A stretch of DNA of 26,278 nt from Bacillota bacterium (GTDB taxonomy: Bacteria > Bacillota > Clostridia > Oscillospirales > Ruminococcaceae). Location: assembly GCA_023396215.1 (NCBI GenBank), contig JAEWWW010000048.1, positions 1 through 26,278 on the forward strand, in the 5' to 3' direction. Shown here one piece after another: positions 7,225 through 14,533 of the stretch (positions are counted from its first letter, which is position 1; the number at the start of each line of letters is the position of its first letter). Under the pieces are notes generated by a model. It had not been told where the DNA came from, ran no database searches, and saw nothing but the letters and a program-made list of their open reading frames with translations. Both the position numbers and the translations under genes were made by a program.

Positions 7225-7249
7225 GCGGGCGGTCAAAGACCGCCCCTAC
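7225..7249. repeat. Dispersed palindrome R2, arms GGGCGGTC/GACCGCCC
   Basis: The unit runs GCGGGCGGTC-AAA-GACCGCCCCTAC. It is oriented opposite to the next copy at 7268-7292. Confidence 0.8.
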
Positions 7250-7267
7250 AATATTTGACGCGCAGCC

Positions 7268-7292
7268 GTAGGGGCGACCTGCGGTCGCCCGC
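7268..7292. repeat. Dispersed palindrome R2, arms GGGCGACC/GGTCGCCC
   Basis: The unit runs GTAGGGGCGACC-TGC-GGTCGCCCGC. The arm sequence differs from every other copy in the window but is still fully complementary. Confidence 0.8.
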
Positions 7293-7361
7293 CGCAGGTG
7301 GCAGAGCAACAGCGAAAGAATATTGTCATTGAGGCTTTGCACAGGGGCCGCGTTTGCCTCT

Positions 7362-8696
7362 TTATCCGTCTGAAAGAGCGGGCTCTTCCGCCCCGGGCAG
7401 CAGGCCGCCCGCCGGGGGCAGGCTCAGGGCGTAGCCGTAATAGGCCGCCATAAACTCAAGGGGGGTCAGCGCCGCGGCCAGCGAAAGCTGCTCCCGCTGC
7501 CGGTCGCCAAACTTCGGCTCCTGCAGCAGCCCCAGCAGATAGTTGGCCAAAAAGCTGCGGTCCAGCTTGGTCAGCATCCCCAGCAGATCCTTGAAGCTGC
7601 GCGCGCTGGCAAGCGCCTCCAGCGAAAGCTCAGCCATCCGCTCGCCTGCCTGCAAAAAGCCCTGCTGTATCAGGCGGTTAAAGTCGGCAAAGGTATAGAC
7701 CGGCAGCGGGTCGAGGGCCAGCGCCTTGCCCGCCGCCTCGGCCCAGCGGCGCACCGTCAGGGTAGAGATATGGGCGGGGCTGCTGCCCGAAAGCCTGCCA
7801 AGGGCGCTCTGGGCCAGCCGCCCCAAAAAGCGGCGGTGCTGCTCGCCCTCCCGCCCGGCGGTCAGGTGGGCGGCCTCAAGGCGGGCTAAAATATCATCCC
7901 GGTTGTGCTCGCTTTCAAACCGCGCAAAGGTGTAGGCCTCGCCCTCGTACTGGCCGAAGGACTTCATGGTGTCGTTGTAACCCAGTATCATATTGCGGTA
8001 GGCGTTTTGGGGTTCAAAGTGAAGGAACACCCCCAAATCCCAGTGGCTTTTGATATATTTGATGCGCCGGTCGCGGCGATGCACCGGGCGGATAATGCCG
8101 ATGCATTCCAAATCCACCGCGACAATCTCGTCGGCGCCGAGGTTGATGGCAATCTCGATGGGCAGGTTGCTGTGGTAGCCCCCGTCCACATACCGTTTGC
8201 CCTGTATCTGGCGGCTCTTCATGGCGGGGTAACAGGCGGCGCTGGCCATCAAAAAGTCACAGAGCATCCCCTCGGGGATGTTCTCCTTGGTGAGTATCAG
8301 CGGGGTCATCGAGGGAAACTCCACCGTCACAAGGCCAAAATCCACCGGGGAGCTGCGCACCTTATCCTCGTCCAGCGTCTGGCGCAGCAGCCGCTCCAGC
8401 GGGGCAGGGTCAACTCCGCCCTCCTTGACAAAGCGGGAGATAAAGGCGGCCAGCGCCTCGCGGCGGCCCGAAAGGGTGGAAAAATCGGTGGGGTTATCAA
8501 TATCCAGCACGTCCAGCGTGGTGATGGTAGACCAAAGGGCCATGCCCTTTTCAAACTCGTTTTGCACCATCAGCGCGCCGTTGAGCGCCCCCACCGAGGT
8601 GCCGCAGACGATGTCATACTCATAGCCCAGCTCATCCAGCGCCTTCCAAACGCCCATCTGATACGACCCGCGGGAGCCTCCGCCCCCCAGAGCCAC
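7362..8696 (-). CDS. Patatin-like phospholipase family protein
   Basis: A predicted lipid acyl hydrolase of 444 residues. The N-terminal 200 residues form a patatin domain. The oxyanion-hole loop is GGGGSRGSYQ (residues 4-13), the nucleophile elbow is GTSVG with Ser34, and the catalytic Asp is D171 in VDGGYHSNLP. Both dyad residues are present, so the enzyme should be active. Residues 200-444 form a mostly alpha-helical extension common in clostridial members and of unknown role. No signal peptide is seen, so it is probably cytoplasmic or membrane-peripheral. The usable start is GTG at 8696. A better-looking start, ATG at 8708 with GGGAGGG 5 nt upstream, is followed at once by an in-frame TAG (8705-8703). 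Relatives start a few residues before the ALGGGG loop, so this looks like a nonsense change or a start-stop control element. Confidence 0.88.
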   Translation of the reverse strand: MALGGGGSRGSYQMGVWKALDELGYEYDIVCGTSVGALNGALMVQNEFEKGMALWSTITTLDVLDIDNPTDFSTLSGRREALAAFISRFVKEGGVDPAPLERLLRQTLDEDKVRSSPVDFGLVTVEFPSMTPLILTKENIPEGMLCDFLMASAACYPAMKSRQIQGKRYVDGGYHSNLPIEIAINLGADEIVAVDLECIGIIRPVHRRDRRIKYIKSHWDLGVFLHFEPQNAYRNMILGYNDTMKSFGQYEGEAYTFARFESEHNRDDILARLEAAHLTAGREGEQHRRFLGRLAQSALGRLSGSSPAHISTLTVRRWAEAAGKALALDPLPVYTFADFNRLIQQGFLQAGERMAELSLEALASARSFKDLLGMLTKLDRSFLANYLLGLLQEPKFGDRQREQLSLAAALTPLEFMAAYYGYALSLPPAGGLLPGAEEPALSDG

Positions 8697-8702
8697 CGCG
8701 CG

Positions 8703-8720
8703 CTACATCAAGACCCTCCC
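8703..8720 (-). promoter_or_regulatory. Start-stop codon pair with strong Shine-Dalgarno before the patatin gene
   Basis: On the minus strand GGGAGGG (complement of 8714-8720), five spacer bases, ATG (8708-8706) and TAG (8705-8703) precede CGC GCG GTG. The ATG is in frame with the patatin gene and four codons before the GTG start. Ribosomes may initiate, stop after one codon and re-initiate at GTG, or the gene may be down-mutated. Confidence 0.5.
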
Positions 8721-8765
8721 TGCTGCCCTGCCCTTGTTTACACCCTTGCCGGTTTGTGGTAAATT

Positions 8766-8795
8766 ATTAGAGCGCGATTGTTACAAAACTGCCAA
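8766..8795 (-). promoter_or_regulatory. Candidate promoter of the patatin gene
   Basis: On the minus strand TTGGCA (complement of 8790-8795) lies 18 nt before TCTAAT (complement of 8766-8771). It is about 70 nt upstream of the GTG start. Confidence 0.4.
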
Positions 8796-8926
8796 GCTTT
8801 TGCCCCGGCCCGGCTGTAAGGCCGGGTGCTCTTAAAGCTTATGCCGGGCGGCGGCTGCCGATGCGCCGGGGCGGCACAAAAGCCGGGCCGACAGCGTGGG
8901 ACATGCCCCGCAACCGGCACTGCTCC

Positions 8927-9340
8927 TCAGCGGCGGCGCTCAAAGCCCTTGTAGTCGGTACCCTGAAAGGTGAGCCGGCCGGTGTCGCCCTCCACCAGCA
9001 TACCGGATTCCTGCCCGGTCACCATAAACTCCATCCGGTCGCCGCTTTCCACCTCGAAGGTGGCGTAGTAGCTGGTACTGCTGCTGCGGGTGGTGTGGTG
9101 GCCCGCCTCGCCGGGGGTGCCGTGGTGATGGGTGTGGTAGCTGGTATCGCCCCGTTTTGAAACCACCTTGGCATCCACCGTCAGCACAGGCTGGCTGCGG
9201 TTATAGCGGCGCTGCTTGGCGGCGCTGAACAGGCCGGCAATCATCGTGCCAAACACAACAATAAAGCCTATCACCACAATAACCGGAACAGCCGAGAACA
9301 TAATGTCGGCCACGCCGAACCCAAAACCCATTCCTGACAT
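8927..9340 (-). CDS. DUF2500 family membrane protein
   Basis: A small protein of 137 residues. Its N-terminus has one hydrophobic transmembrane segment (roughly residues 12-36, with VPVIVVIGFIVVFGTMIAGL). After the basic stretch KQRRYNRSQ comes a soluble domain starting PVLTVDAKVVSKRGDT, then a His-rich loop (HTHHHGTPGEAGHHT), YYATFEVESGDRMEFMV and GDTGRLTFQGTDYKGFER. This is the DUF2500 pattern; its function is unknown. The His cluster might bind metal, which is only a guess. I chose ATG 9340 because GGGGAAGG lies 5 nt upstream. A MITE-like element ends about 8 nt before that ribosome binding site, so the native promoter is probably displaced or the gene relies on read-through or element-borne transcription. 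Confidence 0.85.
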   Translation of the reverse strand: MSGMGFGFGVADIMFSAVPVIVVIGFIVVFGTMIAGLFSAAKQRRYNRSQPVLTVDAKVVSKRGDTSYHTHHHGTPGEAGHHTTRSSSTSYYATFEVESGDRMEFMVTGQESGMLVEGDTGRLTFQGTDYKGFERRR

Positions 9341-9362
9341 AACAACCTTCCCCTTTGTATTC

Positions 9363-9615
9363 AGGCAACATCGCACCATTCACGGCTTCCGCCTTAAGCA
9401 CTCTGTCGCTTGCGGATTTTCCGTGAGCTTTCGCACTTTTTGTGCATCAATCCGCGGTTCTCGCCGTAGGCGAGGAGCGATTGGCACATGATGGATTAGC
9501 GTGATTTTTCGCGCTAATCCTCGCGAATACACCCAGTATTCCCTGCGGTTTTTGTTTTACCTGACGAAAAATCTGCCGGCGCGCCAGAGCACCTAGAATT
9601 GTGCGGTATTGCCTT
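9363..9615 (+). mobile_element. MITE-like element, copy A
   Basis: This 253-bp non-coding element has imperfect 19-bp terminal inverted repeats. The left end is AGGCAACATCGCACCATTC and the right end, reverse-complemented, is AGGCAATACCGCACAATTC, 16 of 19 matching. It is the same length as copy B and closely similar over the whole length. Internal hairpins include TTCTCGCCGTAGGCGAG and TTAGCGTGATTTTTCGCGCTAA. TATTC occurs on both sides with a 1-nt offset, a possible but unsure target duplication. It encodes no transposase, so mobilisation would need one supplied in trans. Confidence 0.8.
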
Positions 9616-10012
9616 TATTCTATGCATCAGACCTGTTGTGAAACACGCCGCAGCGGCAGAGCCGGGTTTTTCTCCGGGCTTCGCCTTTGGCAACGCGTTC
9701 AGAAGCCCTAAAAATCTTGGGCTGCCCGCCTGTTTGCGGCGGCGCAAAAAGTCTGCTCCAATTTTGAATTATACCATAATACTGGCTATATTTATAGTTC
9801 ATACTTACCCTGCGGCCCCAAATATGCCCGGTTTTTTGCCGGGAAACTTTGGGCTGCGCCCAACCCTGCCCAACAACAACTGCACGGGCGCTGCCCGCTG
9901 CCGCGCACCCCGCGGCAGGTGAAAGGCAGGGGGCTTTTCACTGCGGATCATGGCCCGTTGACGCTACCGTTCAACGCCCATTTTATGGCGCATTTTGCGC
10001 CATACCGCGTTA
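9616..10012. other. Gene-free 397-nt block between the two MITE copies
   Basis: I find no convincing gene. The block is rich in hairpins: CCCGG-TTTTTTG-CCGGG near 9829-9844 nested in a CCCCAAA/TTTGGG stem, a perfect TATGGCGCA-TTT-TGCGCCATA hairpin at 9984-10004, and CGTTGA/TCAACG just before it. A GGTATAATTC motif (complement of 9767-9776) repeats the motif seen near the LacI-family gene. It may be decayed intergenic repeat DNA. Confidence 0.5.
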
Positions 10013-10265
10013 AGGCAACACCGCGCAATTCACGGCTACCGCCTTAAATACCCTGTCGCTTGCGGATTTTCCGTGAGCTTTCACGCTTTTTGTGCATCAA
10101 TCCGCGGTTCTCGCCGTAGGCGAGGAGCGATTGGCACATGAAGGAATAGCGTGATTGTTCACGTTATTCCTCGTGAATACACCCAGTATTCCCTGCGGTT
10201 TTTGTTTTATCTGACGGAAAATCCGCCGATGCGCCAGAGCACTTAGAACTGTGCGGCGTTGCCTT
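10013..10265 (+). mobile_element. MITE-like element, copy B
   Basis: This 253-bp direct repeat of copy A has terminal inverted repeats AGGCAACACCGCGCAATTC and (reverse complement of the right end) AGGCAACGCCGCACAGTTC, 16 of 19 identical. The flanks TTA on both sides may be a 3-bp target duplication. It ends about 120 nt before tex. A short stretch after it (10266-10371) again shows AATACGTTGAGTATTCC and a TGTCTGAC motif like the element interior, so a further degenerate piece may follow. Confidence 0.82.
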
Positions 10266-10385
10266 TAAATTTTCTTGAAATACGTTGAGTATTCCTTCAA
10301 AAATTTGCCTTGTCTGACACAAAACGCGCTCAAAACCTGAGCATTTTAGATAGTGTCAACAGGCCCTAATATAAGGAGGCGCCCT

Positions 10386-12539
10386 ATGGACCTGATTAAA
10401 ACCTTGGCGCAGGAGCTTGCCATCAAGCCCTCGCAGGCGGAAAGCGCTGTCGCCCTGATTGACCAAGGAAACACCATCCCCTTTATCGCCCGTTACCGTA
10501 AGGAGGCCACCGGCTCGCTGGACGACAACGTGCTGCGCGACCTTTACGACCGCCTGACCTACCTGCGCAATCTGGAAAAGCGGCGGGAGGAGGTGCGCTC
10601 CGCCATCGAGGAGCAGGGCAAGCTGACCGGGGAGCTGGCGGCGGCGCTGACAAAGGCCAAAACGCTTGCCGAGATAGAGGATATCTACCGCCCCTATAAG
10701 CAGAAGCGCAAAACCCGGGCCTCGGTGGCGCGGGAGCGCGGGCTGGAGCCGCTGGCCGACGCGATTTTGGCCCAGAACAAAGGCGACCAGCCCCTTGAAT
10801 TGGCGCAGGCGTATGTGAACCCCGAGCTGGGGGTGGAAACCGCCGCCGACGCATTGGCCGGCGCGCTGGATATCATCGCCGAGGGAATATCGGATAACGC
10901 CGGGCTGCGGGGGAGTCTGCGGGCGCTTTTCTTTGCCGAGGGCCGGGTGCGTACCGTTGCCGCCGCCGAGGAGGTGGGGGTATACGGCATGTATGCCGAC
11001 TTTGAGGAGCCGGTTGCCAGGATAGCCCCCCACCGGGTGCTGGCGGTGAGCCGGGGCGCAAAGGAAAAGCTGCTTAAGCTCTCGATAGCGCTGGAGGCAG
11101 AGCGGGCATTGGGGCAGATTTTGGCCGCGGTGCAGCGTAATGACAGCCCCTGCGGGCAGGCGGTTGCCGCCGCTGCTGCCGACGCCTACAAGCGGCTGAT
11201 TTTCCCCTCCCTTGAAAATGAGGTGCTGGCCAGCCTGTTTGAGGCGGCCAGCGAGCAGGCCATCAAGGTGTTTGCCCTGAACCTGGGCAACCTGCTGATG
11301 CAGCCCCCGGTGAAAGACCGGGTGGTGCTGGGGCTCGACCCCGCCTACCGCACCGGCTGCAAGATTGCGGTGGTGGACGCCACCGGCCGGGTGCTGGATA
11401 CCACCGTGATTTACCCCACCCCGCCCCAGAGCAAGGTGGAGGAGGCCAAGAACAAGCTGACCGCCCTGATACAGAAGCACAGGGTGACGGTGATATCGAT
11501 CGGCAACGGCACCGCCTCCCGCGAGTCGGAACAGTTTGTGGCCGACCTCATCCGGGAGCTGGGGATGCCGCTTTCCTACATGGTGGTCAGCGAGGCGGGG
11601 GCCTCGGTCTACTCGGCCTCCAAGCTGGCGGCGCAGGAGTTCCCCGAATATGACGTTTCGCTGCGGTCGGCGGTTTCTATCGCCCGCCGTTTGCAGGACC
11701 CCTTGGCCGAGCTGGTGAAGATTGACCCCAAGGCCATCGGAATCGGCCAATACCAGCACGATATGCCCCCCGCCCGCCTTGACCAGGCGCTGGGCGGCGT
11801 GGTGGAAAACTGCGTGAACTCGGTGGGGATAGACCTGAACACCGCTTCCTTTTCGCTGCTGGAGCATGTGGCCGGTATCAGCCCCACTATTGCCAAAAAC
11901 ATTGTAACCTACCGCGAAGAGAACGGTGCGTTTAAGAGCCGCAAAGAGCTGCTGAAGGTGGGCAAGCTGGGGCCGAAAACCGCCCAGCAGTGCTCCGGGT
12001 TTCTGCGCATCTACGGCGGTGATATCCTTGACGCCACGGCGGTGCACCCCGAAAGCTACGAGGCGGCAAAGCGCCTGCTGGAGCTTTGCGGCTACAGTCT
12101 GGCCGACGTGGCGGCGGGCAACATCGGCCAACTGCCGCGCCGCGCCGCCGACATTGGGTTTGCTGAGCTGGCCCGGCAGACCGGCGTGGGCGAGCCCACC
12201 CTGCGGGATATCATTGACGAGCTGCAGAAGCCGGGGCGCGACCCCCGCGACCAACTGCCGCCCCCGGTGCTGCGCACCGACGTGATGGATTTGAAGGATT
12301 TAAAGCCGGAAATGGTGCTCACCGGAACGGTGCGCAACGTCACCGACTTTGGCGCCTTTGTGGATATCGGGGTGCATGAGGACGGCCTTGTGCATATCTC
12401 CCGGCTGGCCGACCGCTATGTGAAGCACCCCTCGCAGGTGGTCAAGGTGGGGGATATTGTGCGGGTGCGGGTGCTGGAGGTGGATTCAAAGCGGGGGAGA
12501 ATCTCCCTCTCAATGCGGGATGTTCCGCCCCAGAGCTGA
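10386..12539 (+). CDS. tex: Tex family RNA-binding protein (S1 domain)
   Basis: A cytoplasmic nucleic-acid-binding protein of 717 residues, homologous to Tex/YhgF and the core of eukaryotic Spt6, thought to act in transcription. The domain order is complete: N-terminal Tex helices with the signature TIPFIARYRKEATGSLDD near residues 33-50, a YqgF/RNase H-like domain starting at about residue 310 (VVLGLDPAYRTGCKIAVVD), helix-hairpin-helix motifs at about 490-545 (LLEHVAGISPTIAKNIVTYR and LGPKTAQQC), and a C-terminal S1 domain at about 640-715 (TGTVRNVTDFGAFVDIGVHE through GRISLSMR). The length is normal. ATG 10386 has AAGGAGG six bases upstream; upstream codons in the same frame lack such a site. 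It stands alone downstream of MITE copy B, and no convincing promoter was found. Confidence 0.96.
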   Translation: MDLIKTLAQELAIKPSQAESAVALIDQGNTIPFIARYRKEATGSLDDNVLRDLYDRLTYLRNLEKRREEVRSAIEEQGKLTGELAAALTKAKTLAEIEDIYRPYKQKRKTRASVARERGLEPLADAILAQNKGDQPLELAQAYVNPELGVETAADALAGALDIIAEGISDNAGLRGSLRALFFAEGRVRTVAAAEEVGVYGMYADFEEPVARIAPHRVLAVSRGAKEKLLKLSIALEAERALGQILAAVQRNDSPCGQAVAAAAADAYKRLIFPSLENEVLASLFEAASEQAIKVFALNLGNLLMQPPVKDRVVLGLDPAYRTGCKIAVVDATGRVLDTTVIYPTPPQSKVEEAKNKLTALIQKHRVTVISIGNGTASRESEQFVADLIRELGMPLSYMVVSEAGASVYSASKLAAQEFPEYDVSLRSAVSIARRLQDPLAELVKIDPKAIGIGQYQHDMPPARLDQALGGVVENCVNSVGIDLNTASFSLLEHVAGISPTIAKNIVTYREENGAFKSRKELLKVGKLGPKTAQQCSGFLRIYGGDILDATAVHPESYEAAKRLLELCGYSLADVAAGNIGQLPRRAADIGFAELARQTGVGEPTLRDIIDELQKPGRDPRDQLPPPVLRTDVMDLKDLKPEMVLTGTVRNVTDFGAFVDIGVHEDGLVHISRLADRYVKHPSQVVKVGDIVRVRVLEVDSKRGRISLSMRDVPPQS

Positions 12540-12583
12540 GGGGCGGGCAACGACCCCTACACCCACAAACATGGAAAAACACT

Positions 12584-12611
12584 GTAGGGGCCGATGCCCA
12601 CATCGGCCCGC
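12584..12611. repeat. Dispersed palindrome R2, arms GGGCCGATG/CATCGGCCC
   Basis: The unit runs GTAGGGGCCGATG-CCCA-CATCGGCCCGC. It keeps the GTAGGGG and GCCCGC ends of the family but has a distinct, fully complementary inner arm pair. A weaker related half-copy with ACCCCTAC is at 12543-12560. Confidence 0.75.
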
Positions 12612-12612
12612 C

Positions 12613-12659
12613 AGACCACCCCGGCGCTTGTGAGCGCCACCCCTCCAGGGAGGGGAATG
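12613..12659 (-). repeat. Dispersed repeat R1, inverted copy
   Basis: It contains GACCACCCCGGCGCTTGTGA then GCGCCACCCCTCCAGGGAGGGG, the reverse complement of the R1 pattern at 3417. Its GGCGC/GCGCC stem differs from the other copies but still pairs. Confidence 0.75.
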
Positions 12660-12668
12660 AGAAACGCG

Positions 12669-12692
12669 GTAGGGGCGGTTATCAGCCGCCCG
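12669..12692. repeat. Dispersed palindrome R2, arms GGCGGTT/AGCCGCC
   Basis: The unit runs GTAGGGGCGGTT-ATC-AGCCGCCCG. One pair is a G-T wobble compared with the copies at 3534 and 19502. Confidence 0.75.
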
Positions 12693-12737
12693 TGAACCAC
12701 TTTATATGCGCCAGTGGGGTATAGGGGCAGATAACCC

Positions 12738-12766
12738 TTGACTTATACCTACCCTGCATATAAAAT
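12738..12766 (+). promoter_or_regulatory. Sigma-A promoter of glyS
   Basis: TTGACT (12738-12743) and TAAAAT (12761-12766) are separated by 17 nt. The leader to the glyS start is about 150 nt. It lacks a recognisable T-box sequence and includes a diverged copy of the repeat seen after glyS. Confidence 0.7.
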
Positions 12767-12799
12767 TAAAAGTTGGATAACTACGAGACTTTATTAAAA

Positions 12800-12905
12800 G
12801 GGCGCGGGCTCCGAGAAATTGTGTAAAGCGAGGCGGTAAGCGCGGCAAGAGAAGCTGTAAAGCCGTTTCGCGGGTGCACAACTTTATCGGCAGCCTGCTA
12901 TGAGG
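12800..12905. repeat. Diverged copy of the CGACAGCCTG repeat in the glyS leader
   Basis: Blocks such as AAAGCGAGGCGGTAAGCGCG and ACTTTATCGGCAGCCTGC correspond in order to AAGACGAGGCGGCAAACGCA and ACTTTTTCGACAGCCTGC in the copy at 14375-14533. This copy is shorter. It lies in the transcribed leader of glyS and ends at its ribosome binding site. Confidence 0.5.
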
Positions 12906-12922
12906 CGGGAGGAAAATAATAA

Positions 12923-14302
12923 ATGCTGGCCAATCATGAAAAATCGATGGAAAAGGTGGTTGCCCTCTGTAAGGGGCGGGGCTATGTATATGCCGGTTCT
13001 GAAATTTACGGCGGCCTTGCCAACACATGGGACTACGGCCCCCTGGGCGTCGAGTTTAAAAACAATGTAAAGCGCGCATGGTGGAAAAAGTTTGTGCAGG
13101 AAAGCCCCTACAACGTCGGGCTGGATAGCGCCATTCTGATGAACCCCCAGACCTGGGTGGCTTCGGGCCATGTGGGCGGCTTTTCCGACCCGCTGATGGA
13201 CTGCAAGGACTGCAAAACCCGCCACCGGGCCGATAAGCTCATCGAGGAGCAGAGCGGCGCCGAACCTAACGGCTGGTCCAACAAGCAGATGAAGGAGTAT
13301 ATCGACGCCAACGCCATTAAATGCCCCAAATGTGGCGGCGCCAACTTTACCGACATCCGCCAGTTTAACCTGATGTTTAAAACCTTTCAGGGGGTTACCG
13401 AGGACGCGACCAACGAGATTTACCTGCGCCCCGAAACCGCGCAGGGCATCTTTGTAAACTTTACCAACGTGCAGCGCACCTCCCGCAAAAAGGTGCCCTT
13501 CGGCGTGGGTCAGGTGGGTAAATCCTTCCGCAACGAGATTACCCCCGGCAACTTTATCTTCCGCACCCGCGAGTTTGAACAGCTGGAGCTTGAGTTTTTC
13601 TGCAAGCCCGGCACCAATATGGAATGGTTCACCTACTGGAGAAGCTTCTGCAAAAACTGGCTGCTGAGCCTCGGCCTCAAGGAGGATAACCTCCGCCTGC
13701 GCGACCATTCCGCCGAGGAGCTTTCCCACTACTCCAACGCCACCACCGACTTTGAGTTTCTCTTCCCCTTTGGGTGGGGCGAGCTGTGGGGCATTGCCGA
13801 CCGCACCGACTACGACCTGAAGCAGCATATGCAGCATTCGGGCAAAAGCATGGAGTACTTTGACCCCGAAACCAACGAGCGCTATATCCCCCACGTGATA
13901 GAGCCCTCCCTCGGGGTGGAGCGCATGTCGCTGGCCTTCCTCTGCGACGCCTACGACGAAGAGCAGGTAGGCGAGGGGGATGTGCGCACCGTGCTGCGCC
14001 TGCACCCGGCCCTTGCCCCCTACAAGGCCTGCATCCTGCCCCTTTCCAAAAAGCTGGCCGAGCCCGCGGGCAAGCTCTATGCCGAGCTGGCCAAGCACTT
14101 TATGCTGGATTATGACGACTCCGGCTCTATCGGCAAGCGCTACCGCCGTCAGGATGAGATTGGCACTCCGCTGTGCATCACCTACGACTTCGAGAGCGAA
14201 ACCGACGGCTGCGTCACCGTGCGCGACCGCGACACCATGCAGCAGGAGCGCATCCCCGCCGACCAGCTGGCGGCCTATATCGCCAAAAGGATGGAGTTCT
14301 AG
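12923..14302 (+). CDS. glyS: Glycyl-tRNA synthetase (single-chain, dimeric type)
   Basis: A class IIa aminoacyl-tRNA synthetase of 459 residues that charges tRNA-Gly with glycine. This is the single-chain alpha2 type, not the two-subunit GlyQ/GlyS enzyme. Landmarks: the N-terminal RGYVYAGSEIYGGLANTWDY, the motif 1 region through GPLGVEFKNNVKRAWW, a zinc-type insertion with CKDCKTRH and CPKCGG, motif 2 near RPETAQGIFVNF and SFRNEITPGNFIFRTREFEQ, motif 3 at EPSLGVERMSLAFL, and a C-terminal anticodon-binding domain ending in ADQLAAYIAKRMEF. The length is normal. ATG 12923 follows GGGAGG by about 10 nt. A good promoter lies 150 nt upstream and a terminator-like hairpin downstream, so it is a single-gene unit. 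No T-box motif was seen in the leader, unlike many clostridial synthetase genes. Confidence 0.97.
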   Translation: MLANHEKSMEKVVALCKGRGYVYAGSEIYGGLANTWDYGPLGVEFKNNVKRAWWKKFVQESPYNVGLDSAILMNPQTWVASGHVGGFSDPLMDCKDCKTRHRADKLIEEQSGAEPNGWSNKQMKEYIDANAIKCPKCGGANFTDIRQFNLMFKTFQGVTEDATNEIYLRPETAQGIFVNFTNVQRTSRKKVPFGVGQVGKSFRNEITPGNFIFRTREFEQLELEFFCKPGTNMEWFTYWRSFCKNWLLSLGLKEDNLRLRDHSAEELSHYSNATTDFEFLFPFGWGELWGIADRTDYDLKQHMQHSGKSMEYFDPETNERYIPHVIEPSLGVERMSLAFLCDAYDEEQVGEGDVRTVLRLHPALAPYKACILPLSKKLAEPAGKLYAELAKHFMLDYDDSGSIGKRYRRQDEIGTPLCITYDFESETDGCVTVRDRDTMQQERIPADQLAAYIAKRMEF

Positions 14303-14324
14303 AACCCATAGCCTGCCACAAAAA

Positions 14325-14358
14325 CACCCCCCAGAGGGCCTTGGCCTTTTGGGGGGTG
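14325..14358. terminator. Bidirectional terminator between glyS and the PHP gene
   Basis: CACCCCCCAGAGGGCC (14325-14340) and GGCCTTTTGGGGGGTG (14343-14358) form a stem with two mismatches near the tip. On the minus strand it is followed by GTTTTTG, so it ends the PHP-gene transcript best. On the plus strand the T-content is weak. Confidence 0.6.
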
Positions 14359-14374
14359 AACATTTCCAACATGG

Positions 14375-14533
14375 GGCGGCGGCGAAAAATCGCGCAAGAC
14401 GAGGCGGCAAACGCAGCAAATGAGGGAGCATATTTGATATATGTGACCGAAATTTGCAAGCGCGGCCAACAAAGTAAGTGAAATGGTGCAACCATTTTAC
14501 GGTTGCGTGACTTTTTCGACAGCCTGCCCCTCA
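14375..14533 (+). repeat. Dispersed repeat with CGACAGCCTG end
   Basis: This intergenic repeat-like segment has AATCGCGCAAGACGAGGCGG at its start, a GCAACC-N7-GGTTGC hairpin at 14488-14506, and GTGACTTTTTCGACAGCCTG at its end. A diverged copy lies before glyS at 12800-12905. Its right third overlaps the last ten codons of the minus-strand PHP gene, whose stop codon (14499-14497) falls in the hairpin loop. From memory, similar sequences are dispersed in related Clostridia; this was not checked. Confidence 0.6.

Noticed and set aside
9599..9922. Open reading frame of about 107 codons on the plus strand between the two MITE copies
   Set aside because: It begins inside the MITE end, has no ribosome binding site or recognisable motif, and crosses several hairpins. 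It is most likely a chance reading frame in GC-rich DNA.
10356..12254. Very long minus-strand open frame (over 600 codons) opposite tex
   Set aside because: It is a shadow of the high-GC tex gene. Its translation is low-complexity (His/Gly/Leu-rich) with no motif, while the plus strand encodes a full Tex protein.
12767..12922. T-box riboswitch in the glyS leader
   Set aside because: I could not find the T-box motif or an antiterminator/terminator pair with a T-run; the leader instead matches a dispersed repeat.
12884..14491. Long minus-strand open frame opposite glyS
   Set aside because: It is a shadow of glyS, for the same reasons: the plus-strand product is a complete glycyl-tRNA synthetase.
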